Assembly: GCF_022539665.2 (NCBI RefSeq)
Contig: NC_081334.1
Coordinates: 5,426,424-5,490,423, forward strand
DNA length: 64,000 nt
Reading direction: 5' to 3'
DNA from: Daphnia carinata
Lineage: Eukaryota; Arthropoda; Branchiopoda; Diplostraca; Daphniidae
The notes under the pieces were generated by a model. The model saw nothing but the letters and a program-made list of their open reading frames with translations. It made no database searches and had not been told where the DNA came from. The translations under genes and the position numbers were made by a program. Shown here piece by piece: positions 50,931-61,795 of the stretch (the first letter of the stretch is position 1; every line of letters starts with the position of its first letter).

Positions 50931-53900
50931 CTACTGAGGCGATGGGGAAGGGGGCGGGGGCAAAGGATTAAAGTACGATCGTTCGGTCGAAGGTGATGGC
51001 GGGCACGATGCATCGCTGACGTAATGTGATCTTGCAGGTGTAGGTGGCGGAGGGTAAGGATCGCTATCGTAGTCCGCACCTAGCCGTTGGTGTCTATGTG
51101 ATAATTGCTGCCTTCTACTTGCACTCTTGAATCCTGGACCCATCTTCGGTATGGAAGATGGTGAAGGCGAACTGTGGTAAGCCACTTGCGAATCAGATTC
51201 TTCGAAATTGTCAGTACTGCATGGAGTAGGAGGCGGAGGCTGGTTGCGCGTTTTGTAATGCTTGTAGGATCGTAAGGTAGAATACACTTGGCTCGGTGTT
51301 CCACCTAACCTAGTTTGATGTCCTGGGTGATGCTGGTGTCCACGGGCAGACTGGCGTCCGTGACTCAATGTGTGCGACTTGTGAGATTGGCCGCTCACGG
51401 CAGTGCAGCAGTACGGCTCCGTGCAGTGAGATCGCGTATCGGTCGCAGGGCTGGGCGGTGGATTGAGTGTCTCCTGAGGATAGCCTGGACCGCTGGAACT
51501 CGAACTTGAGGCACCAGTCACGTGACTCCGGTCATACAACTGACAGCTGGAATTGGAACCGACTGCCACGCCACCTCCGTCCACAATAACGGCGCCTCCA
51601 TTCTTCACTCCACGGCCACTCATTAGGTCGACCGCACTGCTGCCCAGATGAGACGGAGCTCCAACACCCGCCGTCCGCTCGCCAACAATGTTGCTAACAA
51701 ACTGAAGCTGATAATCGGTGTGCAGCTGGGCCTGGCCGGGTACGATGGTGTGCCGAGGAGCAGACGGATTGAGTGGATCGTGGGCTCCTTCATCTGGATC
51801 GGCGTGGCTGTGATGTCTTCTTCGCCAGCAGAAAAGGAGAAAACAAAGAAGGGCAACGGAACTAAGCCCAACTACAATACCGATGATGTACGTCGTCCTT
51901 TTAGAGGAATCCCCTGCCAATGGATTAGTCACACGATTTGCGCAAGAAATGACTGATTCGTCGGATTCATCAGGGCAATGAGGGACACCGTCGCACAGGA
52001 GTATATCAGGCAGGCAGAGTTCTGAACAGTAAAACTGCCCAATTGGACAACATCTTTGTTCATCTGATCGATCCATACATTGAGATATGCCATCACATTC
52101 TTGTTTCTTGGCGATGCACTGACCCGTCTGGCATCTAAATTGGTCTGGTCGGCATTCGGGACAATCTTCTTCGTCCGAAGCATCGGAACATTCCGTCTGG
52201 CCGTCACAACGCCACGACAATGGGATGCAGCGAGTTGCTCCACTTCCAGATGGTCCGGTTTCGTAAATTCCGGAACGGCAGGTAAAGTGCTCTGGAGAGC
52301 AAGCCGGTGGCTCGACGCAAGTCTTGCCATCTTCCAGAACCATGTTCAATGGACAAGCACATCTGCCACGATCGCCAGAATCCATCAGAACACAGAGATG
52401 TCCACAGCCCGAATTGGGAGGATAGCAGGGATTTGATGCCAGCGAGTTGGGATCGAGTGTAGACGTTGAAAGCAGATCCGATAAGTACGGTATTCTCTCC
52501 TGCACTCTTTGTCTGTCTTCACCATTGCTCTTCAACGCTCGCTCGATCACTTGTGAATCTTTTTCTAGCCAATAGAGGTGACGCCCATGAACTGTTAGAG
52601 CGATGGGCTGTACCAGCTGCGATGCGATGAGTTTTCTGCGATTGGTTCCGTCTAGAGCTGCAACCTCAATGACCTTCAAGCTAGTGTCAGCCCAAAAGAT
52701 CATTTCCTCTTCCGTGTCAATCGTCAACGCCGAAGGCTGGTCAATATCGGTATCGATTATCTTGACTCGGTCACTGCCATCTAGGCGACACCGTTCGATT
52801 CGGGCCGGCGAGACCAAGTTGGTAAAGAAGAGCCACCCTTTGACAGGATGGACCGCCAAATTTCTTGGTTTGTCGCTGGTGGTGGGCCCTCCAACCAGGA
52901 TACCGACAGCGAGTTGATTGTCGATTCTGGTTGCGTTGATGGCATTGAATCTTGAACAACTCCAAAAGAGGACTCGAGAATAAGGTTCGACAGCCAAGTC
53001 GTATGGATGAAGCGATTGAGTAGGGTTCGCGACAACAACTGAGGCCTGTGTCCCATTGTCCAGAGCGCGGCGGATAGTCTGCGAACGTCCATCGATCCAG
53101 TATAAATGCTGACCCACAGGGTCAAACTCTATGCCACGAACCTTTAGTAAAAAAAAACATAATCGTTAAATCAAAAATGTCGTATAAAAATTGTGCTATA
53201 AATAAATACTTGTTTTAAGCCTCGGATAGGAAGAATCATATCAGGGCTATCCGGAGAGCTGGGTAGAAGTCGGTTAATGTAATTTTTTTGGCTGAAGAGC
53301 AGAAAAGATTTGGGGGCGACGCACGTTTTATTGTCTGCCACAAGTTCGTAATGTGTAGGACAAGTGCACCGGTGTGTGTGCGATTGACGAACGACTACTG
53401 TAGCCGCTGGAAGATTAGCCATAGTTGTAGCGGCCGACAAAGCTGATGAAGAGGACGATGCAACTGTTGTAGACGAAGCCGTTGTTTGTGACCGAAGCGA
53501 CGAACTGCCACTAGATCCAGCTGGCAGAGCAAGGCACAGATGAGAACACCCGCCGTTGTTGACAGCACATGGATTCCAGCCGGATTGTCGAGACGAGTGG
53601 AAGACGAGGATGTCCATGACGTAATCAACTTGAGTTTGGATGCGGGTTCTGTTTTCACCCGATTGCTTGTGGGCTCTTTCGATCGAACGCGTGGTCCAGT
53701 CAGCCCAATAAATGTATTCTTCGTATTGAGTCAGGCCATGTGGTTGGGGCATGTTGCCCGAGACCACCACTTGCCTTTGCTTGCCGTCCAGGTCACAGCT
53801 CTCGATGTGTTTGCCATCCACATCAGCCCAGTAGAGGCGTCTAGTGGCAAAATCAACTACCAGCCCATTCACCCGGCCAACTCCGTTGACCAACGTGATA

Positions 53901-56476
53901 CGTTGGCTACCATCGAGACCAGCGCGCTCAATGTGTGGTACAGAACCCCAAACGCCGAGGTACATGTATCCTTCGCCAGGATCTAGGGCGATACTTCGCG
54001 GATTCTTCAAATCTTTCCAGATCAAAACGCGTCGCGAGGATCCATCCAACCGGGCAACTTCGACGCGATGACTGCCCATGTCTGCCCAGTAGATATTGTG
54101 GGCAACCCAGTCGACAGCCATGCCTTCTGGATACTCCAAACCAAATTCAACCACCACTTCCAGGTTTGATCCGTTCATGAAAGCTCGAGATATGGCTTTT
54201 ACTCCGATATCGGTCCAGTATATGCGATTGTCGTTGACGTCGAAATCTAAGGCACTAGCTTCTTTGACGCCAGCAATCGGGATGATGACGTTTTTGTGAT
54301 TCGCCTCCAAACTGATGCGGCGAATGTCTTCCTTGCGAGTAAACAGCAAGAAAGCTTCGGGAATAACACAATTAACTTCATCTGCTGTCAATTCGTAACC
54401 GATGGGACAGGCACAAACAAATTTGCCCGGTCGATTCAGGCACAGGTGGGAGCAACCACCGTTAGCAACAGCACAAGGATTTGTCCCACGAACCTGTAAA
54501 ATTCGATTGCGTCGTGTTACCATGCCTTGTTACGTTACCTATCATTATAAGCTGTTTACCTCTGTGATATTTATAGCTTTGAGTCCCATCAAATCTGGGA
54601 GCTGATCGACAATAATTTTGCGATCCTCTCCAGTCCACTTGTGCACCCGCTCAATGCTACGATGCTGCCAATCAGTCCAGTAGAGGAAATCGCCGAGCAA
54701 GGAGAAACCAAAAATATGGGGCACATTTTCGCTGAGTATTTCTTTGCGTTTCGAGCCGTCCATATCGGCCACTTCAATCTTGTCTGTTTTGGCATCGCAC
54801 CAGTAAAGACGACGCTCGACATAATCAAGGGCGATGCCGTTGGGCCAGCCCAATGAAGTATTTACAAGGACGACGCGATCCGAACCATCCATGGAGGCTC
54901 TCTCGATTTTCGGCTCTTTCCCCCAGTCGGTCCAAAACATCCAGCCGACCTCCGGATCTAAGGCCAGGGCGCGAGGTTCATCCAGATTTTCAGATATGAG
55001 GACTTTGCGCCAGGTTCCGTTAAGTCGGGCCACTTCGATCCGGTCGGTACCAGTGTCTGTCCAATAGAGATTACGACCGATCCAATCGACTGCAATTCCA
55101 TCTGGATGGTCAACCTCAGCCATAACGACATCCTCCTAAAAAACAAAAAAATAGGGGAATGACGGATGGTGAAACACGTAATGAAGATTGAAAAATTTTA
55201 CAATGATAAACTACCTGTTGGCTGCCATCTAATTTGGCACGACGGATTCCTCGAACCTCGTCATCTGACCAGTAGACGAATCCGTCAACTGGATCGTAGT
55301 CCACTGCGATGGCGTGCTTGACACCGTCCAAAGGTAAAACAACGTCGGTGTAATCAGGCGTGTCAAGGGAGATGCGTCTCAAATCTGTGCGCCTCGCCAA
55401 CAGCAACAATTGTTGGGCACCGTCGGCGCATGTAAAATTGTCAACCAATTTTGATCCTGTCGGGCACGCACAGGTGAACCAAGGAGGGTACGGAGCAGAC
55501 AGACAAAGATGAGAACATTTGCCGTTTTGATTTTGGCAAGGTAAGGCGCTGTAGGGCTGTCTTTCTTGATCATATACATGAATGTCCATTGGGGTTAGTG
55601 AAGAGCCTAGAACAGCTTTCCTGCCAGTCCCTGTTTTCTTATTGCAAGAATGGATAGATTTAGTCTGCCAGTCGGTCCAATACAACACGTTCTTGAACAT
55701 GGTTAGGGCAAATGGATGTTGTAAATCTCCTTGGCTCACTGTTCGCCTGTTTTCGCCCGACAGGCTTGCCGTACAGATAATGTTAAGCTTGGCGTCGGCC
55801 CAGAATATAGCTTCTTCTTCATAATCAATGGTCAACCCATTGGGCCAGAAAATTTCGTCTTTGATAATGACATGTCTGGTTGAGAGATCACCATTCATGC
55901 CAGCAGATTCAATCTTGGGATTCTCTCCCCAATCGGTCCAGAACAGTAAGCCCTTCTTTGGAAAGAGGCAGATGGCTCTTGGCTGATCCAAATCTTCCCA
56001 AAAGAGAACTTTTCTGTTTTCTCCATGTAAAGTAGACACTTCAAGGCGATTTGTTTCACTATCTGTCCAGTATAGCTTGTTTCCAAGCCAGTCGATGGCC
56101 AGGCCGTCAGGAGACACCAAGCCTGTCACAAAATTACGATGAACAACTACAGTAGCTAAAATGAAACCACTTGTATACCTGTAGTAATGACATTTGTTTT
56201 ATTAAGCAAGTTTGCTCCCTGATGGTAAGCACATCGTATCATCTCCAGGCTGATGTCTGTCCAGCAGACCATCCCCCTCTCGTAGTGGTAATCAAGAGCA
56301 GCAGCATCCTCAAGGTCCTTAATGATGATGGTAACATTGTTATTGCGATTCCTCGTCTGTGTGGCGTCAACCAAACGAATATCTTTGCGATTGGCAAATA
56401 AAAGCCACGGATGAGCAAAGGCACCTTGTTGGACGGTTACAAGGAAAACCGCCAAGAGCTGCACCAGCAATCGCAT
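50931..56476 (-). CDS. arr: LRP5/6 (Arrow), Wnt co-receptor
   Basis: Five exons: 56476-56179, 56122-55215, 55135-54560, 54493-53210 and 53141-50931, 5,277 nt in total, 1,758 residues. A signal peptide ([18 protein letters not shown]) leads into four six-bladed YWTD propellers with blades such as [27 protein letters not shown] and [12 protein letters not shown]-like modules (CSHLCL) separate them. Three LDL-receptor class A repeats follow ([26 protein letters not shown]), then a single membrane helix ([20 protein letters not shown]). The cytoplasmic tail has five Pro-rich phosphorylation motifs of the PPP(S/T)P type: [31 protein letters not shown] and PPPSPSPQ at the very end. When phosphorylated these recruit Axin and stabilise beta-catenin. 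The protein acts at the plasma membrane with Frizzled. It is somewhat longer than vertebrate LRP6, because of a Ser/Thr-rich insert after the third propeller (about 53400-53530). Confidence 0.97.
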
Positions 56477-57223
56477 AGTTTCAATTTAAATCTCACGCAC
56501 ATGATACAAGCTACATTGCAAGTTAACCACTCTGGAAAGTTCACACGACACTAATAGCACAATCTGAATACTGTCTGGTGAACTTCAATTCGATTTAATC
56601 ACAATCTCTGAAAACAACAAACTTTTGAAAGAGTTTTTACTAGCTCGATACCAAGCTCCGGGCAGCCATCTTTACTGACTTTTTTCTTTGGGTATGTCAA
56701 CGTTGCCGTGCATTCCTTTTACTATTTTCTTTTTACTGTTAAGGGCATCTCTTCCTCTTCATCCTCTGGTTCTTTATATGGGACGATCTGCGCCACTTCC
56801 CTTCTTTCTAACCCCATGGGATTTCTTTTTTCTGATACCGTGGTTTTCCCTACCTGACCTCCCAATTCCTATGAACTTGATACCTAAGGCAAATTGGCCG
56901 GTATTGCAAAAATGTCAAATTTCCTTTTTTAGTGTCTATCGACAACATAATTTGCTTGTAGGGCTATGGATTCCAGTAAACAATGCTACTTGTTCCTCAA
57001 CAACTAAACATAGCCTGATATTTTTTACCCCTAAACTTATCTGAAGTCGACAGTATTGGAAAACGAACAAAGACACAACAAGATACATTTGAATAGATCC
57101 TTGTATGATTCCATTGGACAAATAGCATACAAGTCTTCCAAAATCCTCATCAACAACACGAGGAAATTGTTTGGTTAAAATACTTTTGACCAAGGAACAC
57201 ACACGGTTCTGCGGACGACCATC
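56477..57223. other. LRP5/6 promoter and RPL39 3' flank
   Basis: Both neighbours are on the minus strand, so this gap holds the LRP5/6 promoter and 5' UTR near 56480-56700 and the RPL39 3' end near 57223. A 118-codon plus-strand frame at 56688-57044 is hydrophobic and low in complexity and is not supported. Confidence 0.45.
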
Positions 57224-57586
57224 TTACAACTTCAGCTTCTTCCTGCGCCAGTGACGACGCTTGGCGTTGTATCTGAAACCATACAACAATCAAAGATTAC
57301 TTTTCAATTCACCTTGATGTGTAAATTATAATTCTTACCTGATGGTATTATCAGTCCTAAGGCGAATCCACTGAGGAATCGGCCTGTTTTGCTTCATCTT
57401 CTTGGCCAGAAGCTTCTTGACTTTCAATGTTTTGTGAGCCCCCTTTAAAATTTCAAGAAAACCACATTACTTCACATTATTTAGTTAAGTTAAATACAGT
57501 ACAATAATACACAATTAAAAACATCGTCAAACACCGATGTTAATGCTAAATGCCCTATATTTAACGATAAAAATTTGCCGTACCAT
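57224..57586 (-). CDS. RPL39: 60S ribosomal protein L39 (eL39)
   Basis: Three coding pieces: the ATG alone (57586-57584), then 57442-57339 and 57272-57224. They sum to 156 nt, 51 residues, exactly the usual length for this protein. After the initiator comes [20 protein letters not shown], then [20 protein letters not shown] and [10 protein letters not shown]. The RPIPQWIR block and RRHWRR tail are diagnostic. The protein lines the peptide exit tunnel of the large ribosomal subunit. A donor GTACGG follows the ATG directly, so the first exon holds only 5' UTR and the start codon. A pyrimidine-rich CACTTTTCTGC about 25 nt before the ATG could be the TCT initiator typical of ribosomal protein genes. 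Confidence 0.95.
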
Positions 57587-58008
57587 TTTGCCTGTGGAGA
57601 CGGCTGCAGAAAAGTGAACGACAGAATACACGAGAGCTGCTGAAGTGGCTGTAGCCGAAAACTGCAGGGCGTTGCCAAATAAAAAACAATTATAAGAGTA
57701 AATATCTATAATTAACAAACCTCTTAGATAGATGTTTAAGAAAAAAAAATGGTTTTTCTGTTTATTTAAGTTTACAATTTTGGATTAAATTATAGTATTT
57801 GTATTTTCCTCTTTTCCATTTTTACAATTCGACGCCGTTGGTATTTACGTCAAAGCACCATCTCTTAGTCGATTTAAGGACAAATCCCATTTATTTATCG
57901 GTAGCCAATGTCAAAATAGTTTTGTTGTTTTAGTATTTACATGTCTGCAACAGTCATACATCTATCTTTTACATTTCGTTTTTGACTGTATTTCTTCGTT
58001 TTCGTGAA
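57587..58008. promoter_or_regulatory. Shared divergent promoter region, RPL39 / PCM1
   Basis: The 422-bp gap separates the RPL39 start (minus) from the PCM1 start (plus). A candidate TCT-type initiator for RPL39 lies at about 57608-57616. No TATA box is placed convincingly for PCM1. Confidence 0.5.
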
Positions 58009-61000
58009 ATGTCTGGAAGTAGACCTGTAAATAGTAATCGACAACGGAATCTCTCCGTGACAAGCAATACGTCGTCTTCAAGTTATAAAGACAATTCATC
58101 TGTTAATTACAGAGCCTCGGATCTAGCTCCTGACCAACGGAGAACGAGCCGGTCTTCGAGGATGAGTTCTTTAACATCTAGTGCGAACGGTGCCAGAGAT
58201 AATAATCGTCAATTTTTATCTGGTGCAAATTTACCTTTTAGGGATTTTCAAAGAGCTACACCCCTGTATGATTCAAGATGTGTCCTCAACACCCCATCAG
58301 ATGGGGAACATAGAGAAATGCAAGAAAAGATGTGTGAGCTGCAGCAAAAGAAATGGCAATACGAGAATGCCATGCTACAGTTGCAGCAGATGCATTCTCC
58401 CTATTCAGAGGAACCAACGCCAAATGCTACAAGAGCAGAAATAAGCAGCAGTGCTGAAACAGTTTACACATCCATTAGTAATCGTGCTCAGAAACTCCAA
58501 GAAGCACAACAAAGACTCGTTCAGCTACAAGAGTTGATGCAAAATGTTTCTATAGATCTGGACTATAACCCATATACTCAGCAGAATGATGACAAAAACT
58601 GCAAGCCTAAGGAATATCCGTTGGATTTTCTGCGCAATGTGTCATCTAGTGGGTCTGCCAGAACTTCTGCCATACCAAGAACGAACCCCACTGTTACCAG
58701 GCATCTAAATAAAGAGCCACACCAGCAGCCAATTGGAGCCAGTGCTCACCTGTTTTCGCCCCAAAACAATTTAAGTCACGATTCCCTTGGTAGTCCCAAA
58801 CGATACTCAACCTCGTCCCAAGTCAATGGCTCTCTGCTTGACGTATTTACGCAAGGTGAACCTTCTTTTGACTCATCCACAGAAGAAGTGGAAGATGCCC
58901 AAATTGGAGGTGATGAAGTAACTGGGCAAGACGATCACGCTTCACAGGAACGGTTGTTGAGTGCTGAAACATCCACCAGAAACGGAATCCGCTTAGCCAT
59001 AAGCGTCCCAATTGTAAGTATGACTTCTGAACGAATGATTTACGTTTACTCTACGTTATTCCTTCACTACACAGGAACGTCTTGATCGAATAGAAAACCA
59101 ATTGGAGCGGACCAATTCGTTGTGTGAGTTAATGGTGGTCGAACAACGTCGACTGGCTTTGGTCTCAGAAAGTCTTCTTTCGGCCGTATCGAACTTGCAG
59201 TTCAACAATCGAAATCCTACCGTCCAACGAAACACTACATCTAGCTTCTCACTTTCCGGACTTCCTGTAAACTCGTCATGGAACGACAGTGGATCTGATT
59301 TTCATGTTTTGGCGCAAGCCGTTAGCCAATGCTGCCATATGCTCACTCAACTTCAAAGGGACCTGGCGACTGTTCAACTCAGTCTGGAACCGAACCCCCA
59401 GCACCCAGAAGCGGCAAGCAGAAGCGTTGAAGTCCATCAGAATCCTTTTCGCGATACCAAGACGGAGAGGTCGAGTGCGGCAGCCTACGATTGCCCCGGC
59501 ATGGACAGATTCGATCCGCAAGTTACGCTGAATAACCGGGTGCCACCAGGCACCAGAACAAACAACTATTGGGATAATTTCCGTAGTTACTCGAGACAGA
59601 ATCTCCTCTCATCAGGGCCGTCAAACGTAAATCAAGGTGATCACCAACAAACTGGACTCGCCGCGGACATAACATCATCAGCCCTGCCCGCAACGAGTCA
59701 ACAGATTCAAGCTACCAGTCAGCCGGAAACGAGTCCTCATAACATTGCCCAACCACCTGCACGCCGGACCAAACGCAAAATCAACAAAGGCCAGCGTCAA
59801 GTGGAAATTGGTGTGCATTGTCCTCCACACGCTGACAACAGGGTTCTGTCAGCCTTGGCATACGGTCTGCTCTCAGTCAGAGGCCAAGGTGGAAACGGTA
59901 GCGGCAGTAGTGCAGGAGTTACGGCACCTGAAGTGAACGCACGAAATTTGAATCATCAACAGCCATCAGCCAATGAAGCAATGTCAGCGCCAGTGGTATC
60001 TGCCATGGCCTTGCCCAGATCCAGCTCAGTGCTTGATACAAGCAACGCTACCAGCAATAACAATAAAGTCGTGAAAGACACGTCAACTCTCAAATACTCT
60101 GGAGCTCGCCCCAAGGAAAACCGTCGTGTTCCTGAGCCGAATATTTCTTCAGTCCTGAACGTGAATTTGCTGGCCGAACGGGACTCTGAAGATAAAGCGC
60201 AATCCAATGCGGGGCTTGAGACTATTGTCCGGATGGCTATGACAGAGCACGCTGCACGACCCCAATTTTTGTCACAACTTCTGCAACTTCTCCACAAATT
60301 CGACAGCGATCCTTTGCGGGAAATGGCTCTTAACGCCCTGCAAGACTGTGCGACTGACAATAATCGACCTCCGCATCAATCAGAGCTCATTAAAGTGTTT
60401 AATCAAGTCGTTGGGCACAACCGCGAACTGACCCCGAGTTTGCTGGAAATTTTCCTTGGCACCGTCCAATTACCAGAGGAGTCGGATCACGAGGAAGGCG
60501 CCGCATCCCTACACCAGCAGACGTCCGATGACACCCTTTACGTACTTCGTCAAGCTTTGACCCCCTTCCTCTTCCGCCGATTGGCCGAGGTTCACCCTCT
60601 TGTCGTGGACACCTTGAGCAAGCTGGACATCAGTAACAACGCGAACCAGAGTCGAGAGACCAACTCGACAGTTCCAGTTGGAGCATCGGCGGCTTCAACT
60701 TCAGGCCAAGAAGATGATTTAGCCGAAGCGGATCAGTCTTGTGATCAGTCTTGCGACGGAATGGCTGAAGTGTCCGCTGCGCATTTGGATGAAACTGACA
60801 TGAATCAACGCCATTCGGCCGTTGGCTTAGACGAAGTTCCCACCCGACTGATGTCAGCCCTGTCTCCTCCCGTGTGGTCCAGTACGCGATCGGCCAACCA
60901 ACAAATCGTTCAAGCCCAACAATCAGACGAAGCTTCGCATCATAACAACGCCAACATGACCAGTAGTCGAATCGAAAATGTCAGCCATTGGTTCCCTGAA

Positions 61001-61015
61001 GACGGCACCATTTGA
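58009..61015 (+). CDS. PCM1: PCM1-like centriolar satellite scaffold
   Basis: Two exons, 58009-59013 and 59075-61015, 2,946 nt, 981 residues. The ATG at 58009 (context GTGAAATGTC) is the first in-frame ATG; the frame is open for nine codons upstream but without a start. The N-terminal part is Ser-rich and disordered. Coiled-coil segments follow (EMQEKMCELQQKKWQYENAM; AQKLQEAQQRLVQLQELMQN; ERLDRIENQLERTNSLCELM). The most diagnostic part is near residue 720: ARPQFLSQLLQLLHKFDSDP followed by LREMALNALQDC, which matches the PCM1 block with RPHFLIEL and ALYALQD. A later helical region (DDTLYVLRQALTPFLFRRLA) fits the conserved C-terminal domain. PCM1 organises satellites that deliver proteins to centrosomes and cilia. 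It is about half the length of vertebrate PCM1; Drosophila Combover is the likely insect counterpart. Confidence 0.82.
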
Positions 61016-61795
61016 TTTTCGCATTTTGGGGATAAGTAGAAGAATCTGTAAAAGCGTTAATCGAAATACACATTCATTAATATGAAGCTGTAAAAAAAAA
61101 AAAAAACTGCGAGCATGAAATTTATTAAACGGTTTGACAAACATGAATATGTATTGGGGAACAATCGGTTCACACACACTTGAGCTTGATCCAAGAAAGG
61201 AAGGGAGATGCGGACGAAGTATAAACGTCTTCAGAAATTTACTTTTTTTTTGTGTGTTTTCTTTTATACCTGACGGATGACGAAAGAAGAAAAGATGCGC
61301 TCTAATCAAAATGAAAGAAGGATGAATAAATGGCGTTCTCGCTCTTTAGCGGGTTATTAGAACTGTAATGGATGTATATATGTATATACCGTGGGATATA
61401 GGATAAATCTAAAAGGTTAAATGTAACTGTATAAATACAACACACGTGGCAGAAGAAAAGAAATGGAGAAAAAATGGTAAAGAAACTAGGATGACAAGTC
61501 TACATCGTTTGGTATCAAAGCTCAGGTATGTACTGCGTTGAAACCGGGGGAAATATAGAAGAAAGGGGAGGAGGAAAAAGAAAGACTCTAAAATTGTTTT
61601 ACAAAATTATACATAGATATATGACTCGATTTTTCTTGATTTTTCTTAACTTCCCTTTCACGTTGCTATTGCCCCAATTATGCTTACCAGGCTTTTCTGT
61701 CTCAGCTGAATGCACTCCCAAGAAATAAGAATACCTTTTTTTTTTTTTTTTTTCTTAAATGTCCTTTCCTACGCCTGATCGAAGTGAATAAAAAC
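61016..61795. other. Convergent 3' UTRs of PCM1 and SHANK
   Basis: The two flanking genes converge here. There are A runs near 61092 and a T run near 61740, and an AATAAA at about 61324 that may serve PCM1. No coding exon is seen. Confidence 0.45.

Noticed and set aside
51647-54500. Numerous plus-strand frames of 60-148 codons opposite LRP5/6
   Set aside because: They are shadows of the long GC-richer LRP5/6 exons, which are fully supported on the minus strand.
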